Shown here: in pieces, positions 9,086 to 18,902 of the stretch
Numbering within the stretch: the stretch's first letter is position 1
Layout of the letters: each line of letters opens with the position of its first letter
Source: Polymyxa betae
Lineage: Eukaryota; Endomyxa; Phytomyxea; Plasmodiophorida; Plasmodiophoridae
NCBI GenBank assembly: GCA_003693705.1
Contig: RBZT01000778.1
Coordinates: forward strand, 1 to 21,747
Direction: 5' to 3'
Length of the DNA: 21,747 nucleotides
The notes under the pieces: generated by a model
What the model was told of the DNA's origin: nothing
What the model saw: the letters and a program-made list of their open reading frames with translations, nothing else
The model's database searches: none
Position numbers and translations under genes: made by a program

Positions 9086-9794
9086 TTTATCTCGAAGAAA
9101 GAACATGGTGAGGCTCCTTAATTTGGAAATTTCTTGATAAAATTTCTCGCTGCTAATCTGACTTCTGTGCCCGTCTTTTGTCGGTATGAAACGTCTTGTC
9201 CGTTGATCTTTGCCAACGTGCGGGGCCTCCAATGTAGTTTGGCGCTGGACAGGAAAAACTCTGAGCAATTTCTGATCACAATTCTGTAATCAAAGGCTGA
9301 ATGGCGATTCGAATAATGTGCTGCAGTTGACTTCATCGAACCCTTAAAACCCCGAGTCCGGATATTATTCGGAGACCTGCACCCTGTTGCTGGCTCCATC
9401 CCTCATGATTGCTGGCTGTCGAAAATCTTGAATCGAATTTGCTTAGATACAGCCATCACTTACAGAAAGTAGAAAAAATCTGAATTCATTTCTTGTACTT
9501 CTGGACGTGAAGGACGATTCGGCAATAGTCCCGCATCGATACGGCTCTTAGTCGGATTTGAATGCAGGCAGATAGAAGCTGCTGCCCATGTCATAAACCC
9601 TAATACAGTTTCGGATTGGAAGATCGTTCTTAGACAGCAGACCGGACTATCACCAATCTGATCTACAAATTGATCTACTAAACCCAATAAACCCTAACCC
9701 GACTTTGTAAACTTCATGAAGTTTTGCGGGGATGCCGCGCGCATTCGAAGGTCGTACTGGTCGTTGCGCACAATCCTGAAACTCTCAAACGGCC
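9086..9794. other. Intergenic region with telomere-like words, no supported gene
   Basis: Open stretches on both strands are short and unrecognisable. AAACCCTAA occurs at 9595-9603 and AAACCCTAACCC at 9689-9700, the latter about 95 bp upstream of the ATG of the F-box gene. Such 'telobox' words are promoter elements in some eukaryotes. One copy of the CCAGTACGAC word (as GTCGTACTGG) lies at 9751-9760. Confidence 0.5.
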
Positions 9795-11036
9795 ATGGTC
9801 GCGGTCGTCCTGCTGACGGTGCTGACCGTACTGGCCCGCCTTCGGCGGTGTCCAGCTCCGGAGACGGGGGCGCCTTCACTGCTCTTCCGGACGATTTGAT
9901 CGTCAGGATGGCCGAATCGATGCCCACCGCCGATCTGGCCAGCTGGGCGCGGACGTCGCACGCCCATCGCGACCTCCTGCGCGTTCATCGGAACGGTGCT
10001 GGGACCGAGGCCTGCGGCAGCGGCTCGCCCAGCCCGGCGTCGTGCTGGCCCGGCTGGGCGGCGGCATCCGCTTCGATGCGATGGCGTATGCGAGAACCGT
10101 GCGGATTGCGAACGGACGCGATCTGGCTCGGATCTATCCGCTGCTGCGGCATCAATCGTGGCAGAGCGACGTTCACCTGCTGCGGGAGTCCGTCACGGAG
10201 CCGCGCCATGATATGTTCGTGACCCGGACACGCTGAGATCTATCGCGCGGATTTCTGATGTCGGATTCCGCAGAGGGCTGCTCTGCTGATGGCAACTCCG
10301 CAGATTCAACGAAGTCGTGATCGCCGTGGTCTGATAATCGCACTCCGAACCTACATCTTCCGCCCGCCGAATCCCGCGGAGTTCTTCAACCTCGTGAAGA
10401 AAGCGCCTTTCGCCACGCACTTCGACACCGATCTGATCGCCGACGAAGACGGACTCCTGTACGCTGTTACCCAATACGGAAACCAACCTCTGTTCACGGC
10501 CTTGGTCGCGGATGCCGCCGTCTCGTTCCGCTGGCGTACTGGTCCGTGTCTTCGTCGCATTGTAACGAATGCCATCAAGCACCATCGTCGGAATTTCTTC
10601 GCTCTTTTATTGCGTGAACATTCCGACCTGGCGTCGCTGTTTCCAGCGGATTTTGTGGGACTTCTTTGTGAGGCCGTCCGTTTAAGGCAGCCGTCCTGTG
10701 TCCGACCTCGAGCTTATCTATCAGATCATCGCCGAGGGCGGCCTGTTCAGTGAAACGTTATTCCGGACTTTCTTGACGACGGAATCGTTCGTCTCCCGAG
10801 TCGTTAATATGCGGGCGGCTCGGGACGGCTACTCGACCCTGTTACATTACGCCGTCCAGTACGCCCATCGCGACTCGATTCGGCTCCTGCTTGCCCGTCC
10901 GGACATCGATCTGGAACTCCGCGATGCCGATGGAGTTCCTCTCCATGTGTCCGTCTCTAGAATCAGATCGTCGTTCCTGTCCAAGCTCAATCTGCGAATT
11001 TGCGGTCTGCTGGGAAACAGCCATCAACGGACTTAA
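9795..11036 (+). pseudogene. Secreted-type F-box plus ankyrin protein gene, broken by several frameshifts
   Basis: ATG 9795 sits in GCCATGG and begins MVAVVLLTVLTVLARLRR, a signal-peptide-like sequence. A one-base step at the five-G run 9866-9870 joins it to an F-box: ALPDDLIVRMAESMPTADLA then SWARTSHAHRDLL. F-box proteins bind Skp1 and bring targets to SCF ubiquitin ligases. Reading continues in new frames: LRQRLAQPGVVLARLGGGIR (from about 10012), DTLRSIARISDVGF (10227), and LIIALRTYIFRPPNPAEFF to LVADAAVSF (10289 on). The last part is ELIYQIIAEGGLFSETLF and a clear ankyrin repeat (GYSTLLHYAVQYAHRDSIR, LLLARPDIDLELRDADGVPL), ending at TAA 11034-11036. The first four transitions are all one base back, as if single bases were missing. 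The GC-rich composition differs from the AT-rich surroundings. It could be intact in the organism if these are sequencing indels. Confidence 0.65.
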
Positions 11037-12206
11037 TATTTCTACTTTTTACAAAGTATAAATTGAAAAAATTTCCTGTTTTTGAGAACTTGAAAAATGT
11101 TTTTTTAAAGCCCATTCGCAATCCGTGAAATGCGCTGTGTGAAATACAACACGATTTTAATCATTCTATGATCTACAGCTCACAATGTATAATATTGAAG
11201 AATACGGCCCCATCCAGGAGTCCGTCCGTCGTACTGGATCGCATTGCCGAGCTTGAATCCAGCTGAGACATGCAGTATCAATTCCGGATTCGGGGATTCC
11301 GCACGTCCTTCCGGCCCGGTCCAGTACGCCCTCAATACGTTTGCTGTTGGAGTGGATACTGTTGGTGGACGTCGATCAGGCACAGCAAGGCGAGACGTCA
11401 CGCGTATGGGATATGGCGGCCGCCATCTCCTTCCGGATCGTGTCATGACGAGATCGATTTCAATGACAAGATCGATCTGAGCTAGAAATCGACTGATCCT
11501 GTCTGTAGTGTGCCATAGAAATGCTGGGAAACAATGTGGTGAAGATAGAAGCTGGCTGGTATTCAGTATGAGCAATAACACTACAGAAATCTGCGAAATC
11601 AGAACAATAACAGTTGGGGCTGAAAAAGATTTAGGACCATTTGACAAAACGGGGAGAAACGATTTTATTCCCACTGTTAAATATCATCGCAAGATTGAGA
11701 ATTCCGCTGTTTCTCTAAAGTGATTTGCGAGATAAGAACAGTACGATGTGTATACGAGGAAGATTTTATACAATTGGATACAAATAGATGCCTAAAGTCA
11801 GTACCGAGTAACAAACAGTGTCAGAATTACAACCAGGTTCAGCATCATCTGCTGAAACGGTCTAATAACAGCCTGCAGTGAGACGGGCCCCGGATCGGTC
11901 GAGCTGGTAGCTGCAGATCTCGGAGTCCGCATCCTCCGTACCTGGATTATGTCTGCGAATCGTCATGTCCGGATAGTTCTCAGAATCATTCGGCGCAGAT
12001 AGAGGGAACCTATCACGGATACTGTTGAAAATGGAATCATCGAGTAGGGATTCCAGCGACCCTGGGGGCCAGTACGGCCATGGCGCGATTCGAGCACGCC
12101 CAGCAGTCCTGGGCCCCATTCGTAACAGACTCGACCAAGATGTTCGTTGGCCTTATTGAGCAGATCCGCGGCGTTCTCAAATCGAATCCGAGTTCGCATG
12201 CGTTGA
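11037..12206. other. Mixed region, probable remains of coding sequence, nothing assignable
   Basis: Two GC-richer blocks (about 11200-11480 and 11870-12200) have coding-like composition on the plus strand. Examples are NPAETCSINSGFGDSARPS with PVQYALNTFAVGV near 11260-11350, and SVELVAADLGVRILRTWIM near 11890-11950. Neither has a start, a stop in context or a known motif. They may be ectodomain remains of the membrane protein that ends at 12602. The block 11500-11870 is AT-rich and shows nothing. Confidence 0.3.
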
Positions 12207-12602
12207 CTTGGATACAGCGTCAAGAGGAGCGCGCGCCCGAACATCCAGTACGACCACGTTATTGGGGTGGATGTGCTGATCACGACTTTAGAGCCAGTAC
12301 GCCTCAGGGTATACGGACAAAATGTAGCGGGGGAGCCTCTCGCCATTGTTATCGTTGTCTGTGTGGGCGTCGGTCTAGTTGTTATCGCGGCCGTCATCTG
12401 CATGGGAATCCGGAAGCGATCACCCCGTCGGACGACAACGGCTCTATCATGCGGGACGACAACGGCTCTATCATGCTGCCGGGCTTCTTCGGGCAAAGAC
12501 AAAGTCGACTCCGAGAAACTCATCATTAGTCGGAGTCAATCAGAGAGTGCTCGAATCGAGTCGAGTCGAAAACCAGACTCGAAAAGTCCAATTGCTCTTT
12601 AG
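12207..12602 (+). CDS. C-terminal part of a putative single-pass membrane protein
   Basis: One frame is open from 12207 to TAG 12600-12602. It reads NIQYDHVIGVDVLITTLEP and VRLRVYGQNVAGE, then a strong membrane segment PLAIVIVVCVGVGLVVIAAV (12337-12408 with ICMGI) followed at once by the basic stop-transfer RKRSPRR. A Ser/Lys-rich tail follows (GKDKVDSEKLIISRSQSES). This order (beta-like ectodomain, helix, basic anchor, cytoplasmic tail) is typical of a type I surface protein. No start codon or signal peptide is in the same frame, so upstream exons or frame breaks are needed. The tail contains a 24-bp tandem repeat. In the neighbouring frame that repeat reads DDNGSIM twice, which would also be a reasonable tail. 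The family is not recognised. Confidence 0.35.
   Translation, partial: LGYSVKRSARPNIQYDHVIGVDVLITTLEPVRLRVYGQNVAGEPLAIVIVVCVGVGLVVIAAVICMGIRKRSPRRTTTALSCGTTTALSCCRASSGKDKVDSEKLIISRSQSESARIESSRKPDSKSPIAL
12431..12476. repeat. 24-bp tandem repeat in a putative cytoplasmic tail
   Basis: GACGACAACGGCTCTATCAT plus GC occurs at 12431 and again at 12455, a period of 24, so it keeps reading frame. It lies directly after the basic anchor of the membrane protein. Confidence 0.8.
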
Positions 12603-13139
12603 ACTGCCATAAAGTTTCTATGTCTTTGTCTCAATATGAAACTGGTTATCTTCTTCGTTTTATGGTTTTTTGTCTCAGAATTTTGTTCGTCTTTGACAAT
12701 CGGTGTATCAGGTGTATTACGGGGAAGATTTCAGGGGTCTTAAGTCTCTTTTTCATCGCCAAATCACATCATATTCTAATGAATGAAGACATCAGACCGC
12801 TTTTGCGATTTTGATTCTGTTTTCGACCGTGCAAAGGGTGAAACCGGTGTGCACTTTCGTTTGAATAAAATGGATATCTTCGTACAATTCATTCTTGAAA
12901 TTTGCTGAAAAATCCAGAAATTTGTTATGACATTCCGGCTGGTATCAAAAGCATCTCGGTCTCATTTTCAAGAGACCCTGAAATGCTGCTGAGATCCTCA
13001 GATTAAGACCCTGAACGCTGAAAGTCTCTAGCACCCTAAACCCTGAGAAAGTATTTCAGGGTCTTAATAGAAATAAATACTGTTGCCTCATAAAAAGTAC
13101 AACTTCTTAGTTAAAATGTTTTTATTTTTATATCTAAAA
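12603..13139. other. AT-rich spacer with no supported gene
   Basis: Only short chance open frames are present. ACCCTAAACCCTGA, a telomere-like word, lies at 13033-13046, and the phrase AGACCCTGAA/CAGGGTCTTAA recurs in both orientations (12733-12742, about 12974, 13006, 13059). I see no RNA gene. Confidence 0.4.
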
Positions 13140-14449
13140 TTTGGTTTCAGGTCCCGGTCGCAGTTGCTGTCGGGGTGGGAATCCATCGTCAACCGCCTCC
13201 ATCCGGACGTTTCGCAAGAGAAGTTCCAGATTGCATTTGTATTTAAGCGATGGTACGTCCACGGATTAGATGGATTGGTAACATAACCACCGTATCTTAC
13301 AGGCTGCAATATCATCGCGGAGAGAGGTACCCGGACGCACTCGATTTCGATACGATACTAGGGCGAACTGCCTCCTACACATTACGTTACAAGACCTGGA
13401 GTGATGGTTTGCTCCGTCATACTAACGTTGCTGAGCCTGCCGAAACGCTACACATGTGGCGTATTATCCTGAAAAAGTCCTCCTGGCTTTCGTCAGCTGC
13501 AATTCTTGCTGTTTAACTTTCATTTCGTTACAGATATGTCCGTGAATATGTTGCTGTTACATCATGGGCCAGATGGACAGATACAGCTGCTGTCACCGGT
13601 CTACTGTCGAATTCGATTCTGCGAGACGATGTCCGAGACTCCGAAACTACACGCTCGCAGCCTATTTCATCGCTCTGCTGGTCCGTGACGGCAGCACCCC
13701 TCTGTCAGACCTGTTACAAGCCATGAGACGCTCTTTACCAAAAGAATGTCCGCATCCAAGAATCCACACTACGCTCATGAATCGAATCCGCCAGTTATTG
13801 TTCGCTGCTCTTTTCCGCACAACAACCATCATCTCATCTTTGGAGACGTCATCGAAAGAGAGATCGCACTTTTTTCGCAGCCCCGGTTGGCGCAGCCCGC
13901 ATAAAGGCCGCGCGCAGTTCATGGTAAGTCTGGCGCAACCCTGGCAAAGTAACAGTCAACAGAGCGACTGGAGCGTCGCTCGACGCCCCACTGTAACCGT
14001 CTTGTCGTCAAGTTCGCCGCCGCCCCGCTGTCGCTACTTAAGCGTGCCCCGGCATGCATTTAAATTCAAACTTGTAATTGCCTTATAAAAGTAACATCAA
14101 TCCTTCCAGCTCCTGCCTCGTTGGGTTCTGCCCCGCCCTCGTTCGTCCTTGACACCATGAGCCATCAGTTGAAGAACACGCAGAGCAGAGTGAAGCGGAT
14201 TTTCAAGAGGCTTCGTCCGAGATAGTGCTGCCAAATGACCCGACCGGAATTCTCTCAAGGGAGGTCTACCACGCCTTTCGCAATCTGTTGGAGGCGATTC
14301 GGTTTTCTAAAGTTATTACCTCCGCAAACGGTCGCCGGGCTTTAATCATTTCCAACCTGGCGAACATGTTCGGCCATGAGGCCCTGCCAATGGACACCCT
14401 GGAAAAGGTTGATTGGCGCCGATTGTGGAACCTGGATTTCGATATCTGA
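13140..14449 (+). pseudogene. Unrecognised coding region, multi-exon and/or frame-broken
   Basis: Coding-like stretches follow one another on the plus strand. WESIVNRLHPDVSQEKFQIA and FVFKRWYVHGLDGL (to about 13275) come after an acceptor-like TTTGGTTTCAG (13140-13150). LQYHRGERYPDALDFDTIL and YTLRYKTWSDGLLRH run to 13516. REYVAVTSWARWTDTAAVTG and LLSNSILRDDVRDSE come after TTCGTTACAG. LAAYFIALLVRDGSTPLSDL and MRRSLPKECPHPRIH run to about 13920. A strong donor ATG|GTAAGT at 13923 and acceptor CCTTCCAG at about 14109 bound an intron. The last part (VLPNDPTGILSREVYHAFRN, LLEAIRFSKV, DWRRLWNLDFDI) ends at TGA 14447-14449. Frames do not join without indels or undetermined introns. I recognise no domain; it is helical and basic in the middle. 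Confidence 0.35.
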
Positions 14450-14759
14450 TTATTTATATATATATGTATGCTAATTATATGGCGATATCGTTGCTAATAC
14501 CTGGTTGTTTCTCATAAAAAAATTTAATTCTGAACTTTCAAATTGGGAGAAAAATTCGTTTGCCAAATCACTGCTGGTTGGATGCTTTTGGTTCCGATTG
14601 GTTTTGTTAGCATTTCTACGCAAAGCCGAGGATGGTTTTAGAAAAGAAAAAACGTTCGAGCCTGGGAGGAGCAAAGCTCTTTGGCGCCGCCAAAAGAAGA
14701 ATTGAAGAATTTGTGTTACTAAATGGGTCCTCACTCAACGACAATTTGGATTGTTTCAG
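14450..14759. other. Spacer ending in a polypyrimidine-type acceptor
   Basis: It is AT-rich, with a TATATATATATG tract at 14455-14466. An open frame at 14505-14705 is Lys/Phe-rich and unconvincing. The stretch ends GATTGTTTCAG, a good splice acceptor for the coding-like exon that starts at 14760. Confidence 0.4.
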
Positions 14760-16600
14760 GAGTGGGCTTCTCGACAAATGTACTGGCCCAGGCATCCAAA
14801 ATCGTTCACTTTTTATTTACATTCACAATTGACACCAAATCTATGCCGGCTGCAAACGGATTCCATTTCCGCTGACACTGCCGCAACTTCGGTGCTGATT
14901 AACCATGGCTTTGTTTCCATCGCAAATGTGCTTGAGAGATTGTTTAAGCATATCCCGTGAGTCTGTCAAATTTCCAAACCTTCAAGAGAAGAGATGTTCC
15001 TGATATTCTTCTGAAGTGGACGTCAATATTTCAAAACAATAGTTCATCTTCGATCTCATCATGCTAACTCTAACAAAGTAGCATCGTGATCATTTGTACG
15101 AAAATATAAGTCCGCATAAGAAAGAAGAAACCAGAAGATGTGGTAATATTGCAGATGAAGAGCCCTCACTAGAGGGAGAAACAATTCAACTCATTGATCA
15201 CGGATTAATTCGACGAATTTTGGATGATATTGAGTCGGTCATCTCCTATCAACCACATCAGCTCCTGTGATGGAGAGCTCTTGGAATACACAGAGGGCTT
15301 TGAGACCTGAAGGGCAGCCATCTGTTGGCCAAACCCTAACTCTTTGTCCAAACAATAATTCGATCTCATGCTGAGCTTCAATCATTCGCTGCAGTTTAGA
15401 TTGGATATCTGTCGTGGTTTGCTTTTTGTAACATCTTCATGATTTTAGGTTTGAAATTGGAGATTTTCTGATGCTTATAGGTGCGTCTATGGAGTAATAG
15501 TCGTATGTCGAAATGGAGACTGTCTAGAAGGAGGTGTTCCACTGTCACTTTCCAGGTCATGATAAACCCATCTCCGATCCGATCCGAGTTTGGTTAGGTT
15601 CTGATCATCGTCACAAAGGCAGTTTAAAGTAGGAGACGATTTCAGATTGACAGAGATTACTACAGTCACGTTAACCATGAAAAACATTGCAATTTTGTGA
15701 TCATCGATGGCTCTCATATAGTGATTCGTTAGTTAGTTCCATCTGTAAGCGATTACTCGCACGCTCGATCAGAACAATCCATACACACTATAACAGCATT
15801 GAGATCTTTGTGCCTAGAAAACAATCATGCAACGATGATCGTTAGAATGAAGCATTGCTTTCGCTGTCGTAGCTGACGATCTTGGGAAGAAACATGTTCT
15901 GTGTTGGTATCGTTATTCAGCCCAGATTCTACCAGCTCGAAAAGGGTGGTCTTTGCATCTATTGCAATTTGGCTATCCAGCATGATTTTGGCTCAGCTGA
16001 AAAGCGGCAACACCATCAATCTATTTGTAAGCGGAAAATACTCCCTATCGTCAACAGCGCTTATGTTTATCGAGACGCAGAGCAAGGACCAAGCGCCATA
16101 TTCAGAAACCACACGATAACGACTTTTTCAGAAAATGTTTTCTCAACGCAATGGGGAGAAGGATACAATTCACGCATACAAAATACAGGAGAAAAGAAAC
16201 GGGAGCTGAAATCCTTTAACCTTGAAAAAATTTGTTAAACAAATTGAAGGAATCTGCGATTTCAAGCGAGCGGAGATCTTACGAATTGAGAGCCGCCGAC
16301 TCTGCAGTAAATTCTTCCAAAACTTCTGGCAAGCAGAATGTAACTCTCACATCGGTTTCACTTCCAGTTTGGCAGATGATAATCAAGACAGTGTTACCCT
16401 CCCGAATTCTGAAAGCATTGAAAAAAGTGTAGAGAGACTTCAATTTCGATCGCGAACTCGTATCCAGCTCGATTAGATTGCTGATCTGGGGTCAACTGAC
16501 GGCGCCCATTGCCAAGGCGCAAGGTAGTTGGGAAAGATCGCTTCCATATCTTCCGATGCTCATTCTTCTAGACTTCAGAACAGTTCATCATTCCAATTGA
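14760..16600 (+). pseudogene. Decayed gene with possible armadillo-like (importin-alpha-type) repeats
   Basis: An exon-like piece 14760-14956 is bounded by TTTCAG and GTGAGT. It reads WASRQMYWPRHPKSFTFYL and ends DTAATSVLINHGFVSIANVL. RRDVPDILLKWTSIFQNN follows at about 14990-15040. After CAAAGTAG, 15082-15270 reads RRCGNIADEEPSLEGETIQL then IDHGLIRRILDDIESV and ends in TGA. The GNIA-D-x(n)-L-I-x-H-G-L-I pattern resembles the turn of importin-alpha armadillo repeats. Later pieces include VVFASIAIWLSSMILAQLKS (15901-16119) and VWQMIIKTVLPSRILKALKK. That last frame has a TAG at 16430-16432 but stays open afterwards (RDFNFDRELVSSSIRLLIWG) to TGA 16598-16600. Frames do not join cleanly. A similar broken sequence is at 3691-4450 on the other strand. 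Family assignment is tentative. Confidence 0.3.
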
Positions 16601-16636
16601 AAATCCTTCCGGAAGTTCATCACGGCCCTCATCTAC

Positions 16637-17071
16637 ATGAATTTGATTCGGTTTCCGCCTACATCGAATCGCCCTCCAATTGGTCAAATACTCCCGTATA
16701 CTTGGTCAATCACCAGCACCCAACTCTTTCATTCAGGAGACCGCAATGAGCTGAACAACTCCACAAATGGGTGTGATCATGTTCTGATCCAGATCGATCG
16801 ATTATATAAACGACAGACTCATTGCTCAATCTATCTCAGATCAGCAACAAGTTTGAGAGCGTTTGATAAGAGTCCTGATTCATTAAGCTTTCGTCCGCAA
16901 TCATGGTCATGTTCCGAGCTCCGACTTACATTCAACGAGAATCCGAAAGAGCCCAAACCCAAGTGCTTGGCAAAGATCAATGAACAAGACGAATTCAGTC
17001 CATTGGAGGAGATTCGAGAAGAGGGGTCTGCCATGAAGATCGCTAATGAAAGGATCGTTCACAGATCATAA
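16637..17071 (+). CDS. Hypothetical open reading frame, unrecognised
   Basis: A 144-codon frame from ATG 16637 to TAA 17069-17071. The second half (KEPKPKCLAKINEQDEF, SPLEEIREEGSAMKIANER) is charged and coding-like; the first half is less convincing. A competing frame at 16528-16749 (KILPEVHHGPHLHEFDSVSA) overlaps it and looks equally coding-like, so the two may be parts of one frame-broken gene following the armadillo-like region. No domain is recognised. Confidence 0.25.
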   Translation: MNLIRFPPTSNRPPIGQILPYTWSITSTQLFHSGDRNELNNSTNGCDHVLIQIDRLYKRQTHCSIYLRSATSLRAFDKSPDSLSFRPQSWSCSELRLTFNENPKEPKPKCLAKINEQDEFSPLEEIREEGSAMKIANERIVHRS

Positions 17072-17481
17072 CGACAGCATCTTAGTCCGGATTTGATCAG
17101 TATATTTGATTCCCTCCTTGTTAATTTCAACCAAACAATCAACAGTTTGATGGTTGCGAAATGTTATGTGAATATTGACATTGGGCCATATTAAAGAGTA
17201 TTCATGATAATGACTTGTAACCTGTAACATTACATTCGGTCGTTCTGATAGATCTGAAATCAACGTCCAACATCCAGTGTAACATTTCCATTTGCTGTCG
17301 TCTGACTGCATGAATAATGCAGCAATTCAAGGACGTTCTCAATGGAAGTCGTACTGGACGATGAATCCAGAGGAGTTCACTCCCATATTGTTACACAACG
17401 ACGTTAAACGAAAGCTTAAAAACACAGTCTAGACGGGGGGATTAGGTTTTAGGGTTTCAAAGCGACAAAGGAAAAGTTTTA
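17072..17481. other. Intergenic region downstream of copy B, no supported gene
   Basis: No coding-like reading is convincing on either strand. It holds one GTCGTACTGG word (17348-17357) and, next to the end of copy B, a telomere-like TTAGGTTTTAGGGTTT at 17442-17457 after a six-G run. Confidence 0.5.
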
Positions 17482-18902
17482 TCAAGAAAGAGCCAAATTA
17501 TGGAGCAACACTAAATTACACAGAGGTCGCGGATCATCCAATAAGGTGGCGATCTCCGAACCTTCAACAGCATAAGAACGGGCTGTGCGGTTCTCATTAT
17601 CGAGAAGGTTCAAATCGATCAGTCCCTCAATTGACAGCAGCTCACGAACGGCTGCGGCATTTTGAATCGGACTAGGATCTGTAATAGAGGCGACTTCGTG
17701 CAGCAGACCGTCCCGGAACGGAATCTGCAGTAGAGTCCGTAACAGGGCGTGCTGGTTCGCGGGGTCCGAGCTCTCGCTCTCGATCAACAGCAGAATGATA
17801 CCGTGAATATTCTCACTGGACGCAATTCCGATGTTCTCGCACTCCATGACGGCGCTGATCACGTCGAAATTTCTGTTTCTGATCAGGAGACCAATTTCTC
17901 TACAAAGCGAATAGTCTGATCCTGTAACAAAAGGCAAAAACAATCGCAGCTGGGAAGCGGTGAAATATGTGAGATGGAAATACTTCAAATTAATGGGGAG
18001 CCCGATAAAGAAAAAGACCTTGGCGAGTTCTGGGGCTTGTTGAAGAAAGCGGTTTTCTGAAAAGGTCTCGCAAACCCTTATTGTCGTCCCATAGCGAAAA
18101 CTGCCATATAGTTGTGGAACGGGTTCTGGAAGACGAGCTGCAATCTCGTCGGGCTCAAAGTTGCTGGAATATTTCCGAGCTATAGGGCTAAGAAAATACT
18201 GAATACTGCCCCTGTCCGATGTAATCGAGCCGATCTCCTCCGGAACCCGCTGCACAATTTTGCCCAGAATCTCTCTTAATTTCATCTCTTCGTCTTGATT
18301 ATCTGTCAATGAGAGAATGGATAAAACCCATCCTGAAATTAATCTGCCAACTGATGGAATCTGTCCAACAACGCTCTGTGTGAACAGATCCAGCACGGTG
18401 TCCGGGGAATAACGAGCGGCCATCTGCAGCCGACTCAAGAACCGTCCGAGAATTTCGTCGGTGAAGAAGTCGGAGTAAACAGCGGGAGGATACGCAAACA
18501 GCTGCCGACATGCCCGCAGGAAGTCGTTGTCCGACGGCCGCATTCGGATTGCGAACAGGAACCGATTTCGGAGTTCGGCCTTGAGCAGCGGCATATCGAG
18601 AGCCCGGCGCCGGACATTTTCGCCGAGGGTTTTGCTGACCTGGACGAACGCCGAAGCCAGCTTCAGGCCGAACTCTGCGTGCTCAATAATGAGATCCAGC
18701 TCATAATAGCGTTCAGGCTCATCGGGCGACCAGTTGGGCGGGGCCAGTACGGCGGGTGCAGCGATGACTGCAGCGTCGATGCTGGAACCTGTCTTGGTGT
18801 TGCCTTCGCCGCCAGGGACGCGACCATGGCTGGGTTCGGGGTGTTCTGGGTGGCGGACACCGTCACGGACAGGAGAGCAGCGATCACAATAGCAATATTC
18901 AT
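17482..18902 (-). CDS. Ankyrin-like family protein, copy B, best-preserved member, probable signal peptide
   Basis: One uninterrupted frame covers nearly the whole family protein. It starts near IDAAVIAAPAVLAPPNWSP (about 18780), passes ERYYELDLIIEHAEFGLKLA, YPPAVYSDFFTDEIL, EEMKLREILGKIVQRVPEEI and LPFVTGSDYSLC, and ends with NAAAVRELLSIEGLIDLNLL and ENRTARSYAVEGSEIATLL. That ankyrin-like end precedes a tail ending at TGA 17484-17482. No ATG start in this frame fits. The homologue of copy A's start, ATG at 18902, gives MNIAIVIAALLSVTVSATQ, a good signal peptide, but in a different frame. So either one indel lies between about 18780 and 18880 or an unseen small intron joins them. The predicted product is about 470 aa. 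I recognise no named family; the C-terminus has ankyrin spacing, and a divergent F-box-like helix set near the N-terminus is conceivable. It is flanked downstream by a telomere-like word. Confidence 0.7.

Noticed and set aside
11180-11674. A 164-codon minus-strand open frame
   Set aside because: Its composition is low in recognisable pattern, it runs across an AT-rich/GC-rich boundary, and the plus strand of the GC-rich half looks more coding-like.
11963-12526. A 187-codon minus-strand open frame
   Set aside because: It is a shadow of the plus-strand membrane protein frame; the hydrophobic anchor on plus is far more specific than the Thr/Arg-rich reading on minus.
15882-16060. A zinc-finger-like reading (CIYC ... 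HHQSIC)
   Set aside because: The Cys/His spacing fits no finger class I know, and another frame of the same DNA reads as a hydrophobic helix pair continuing the armadillo-like region.
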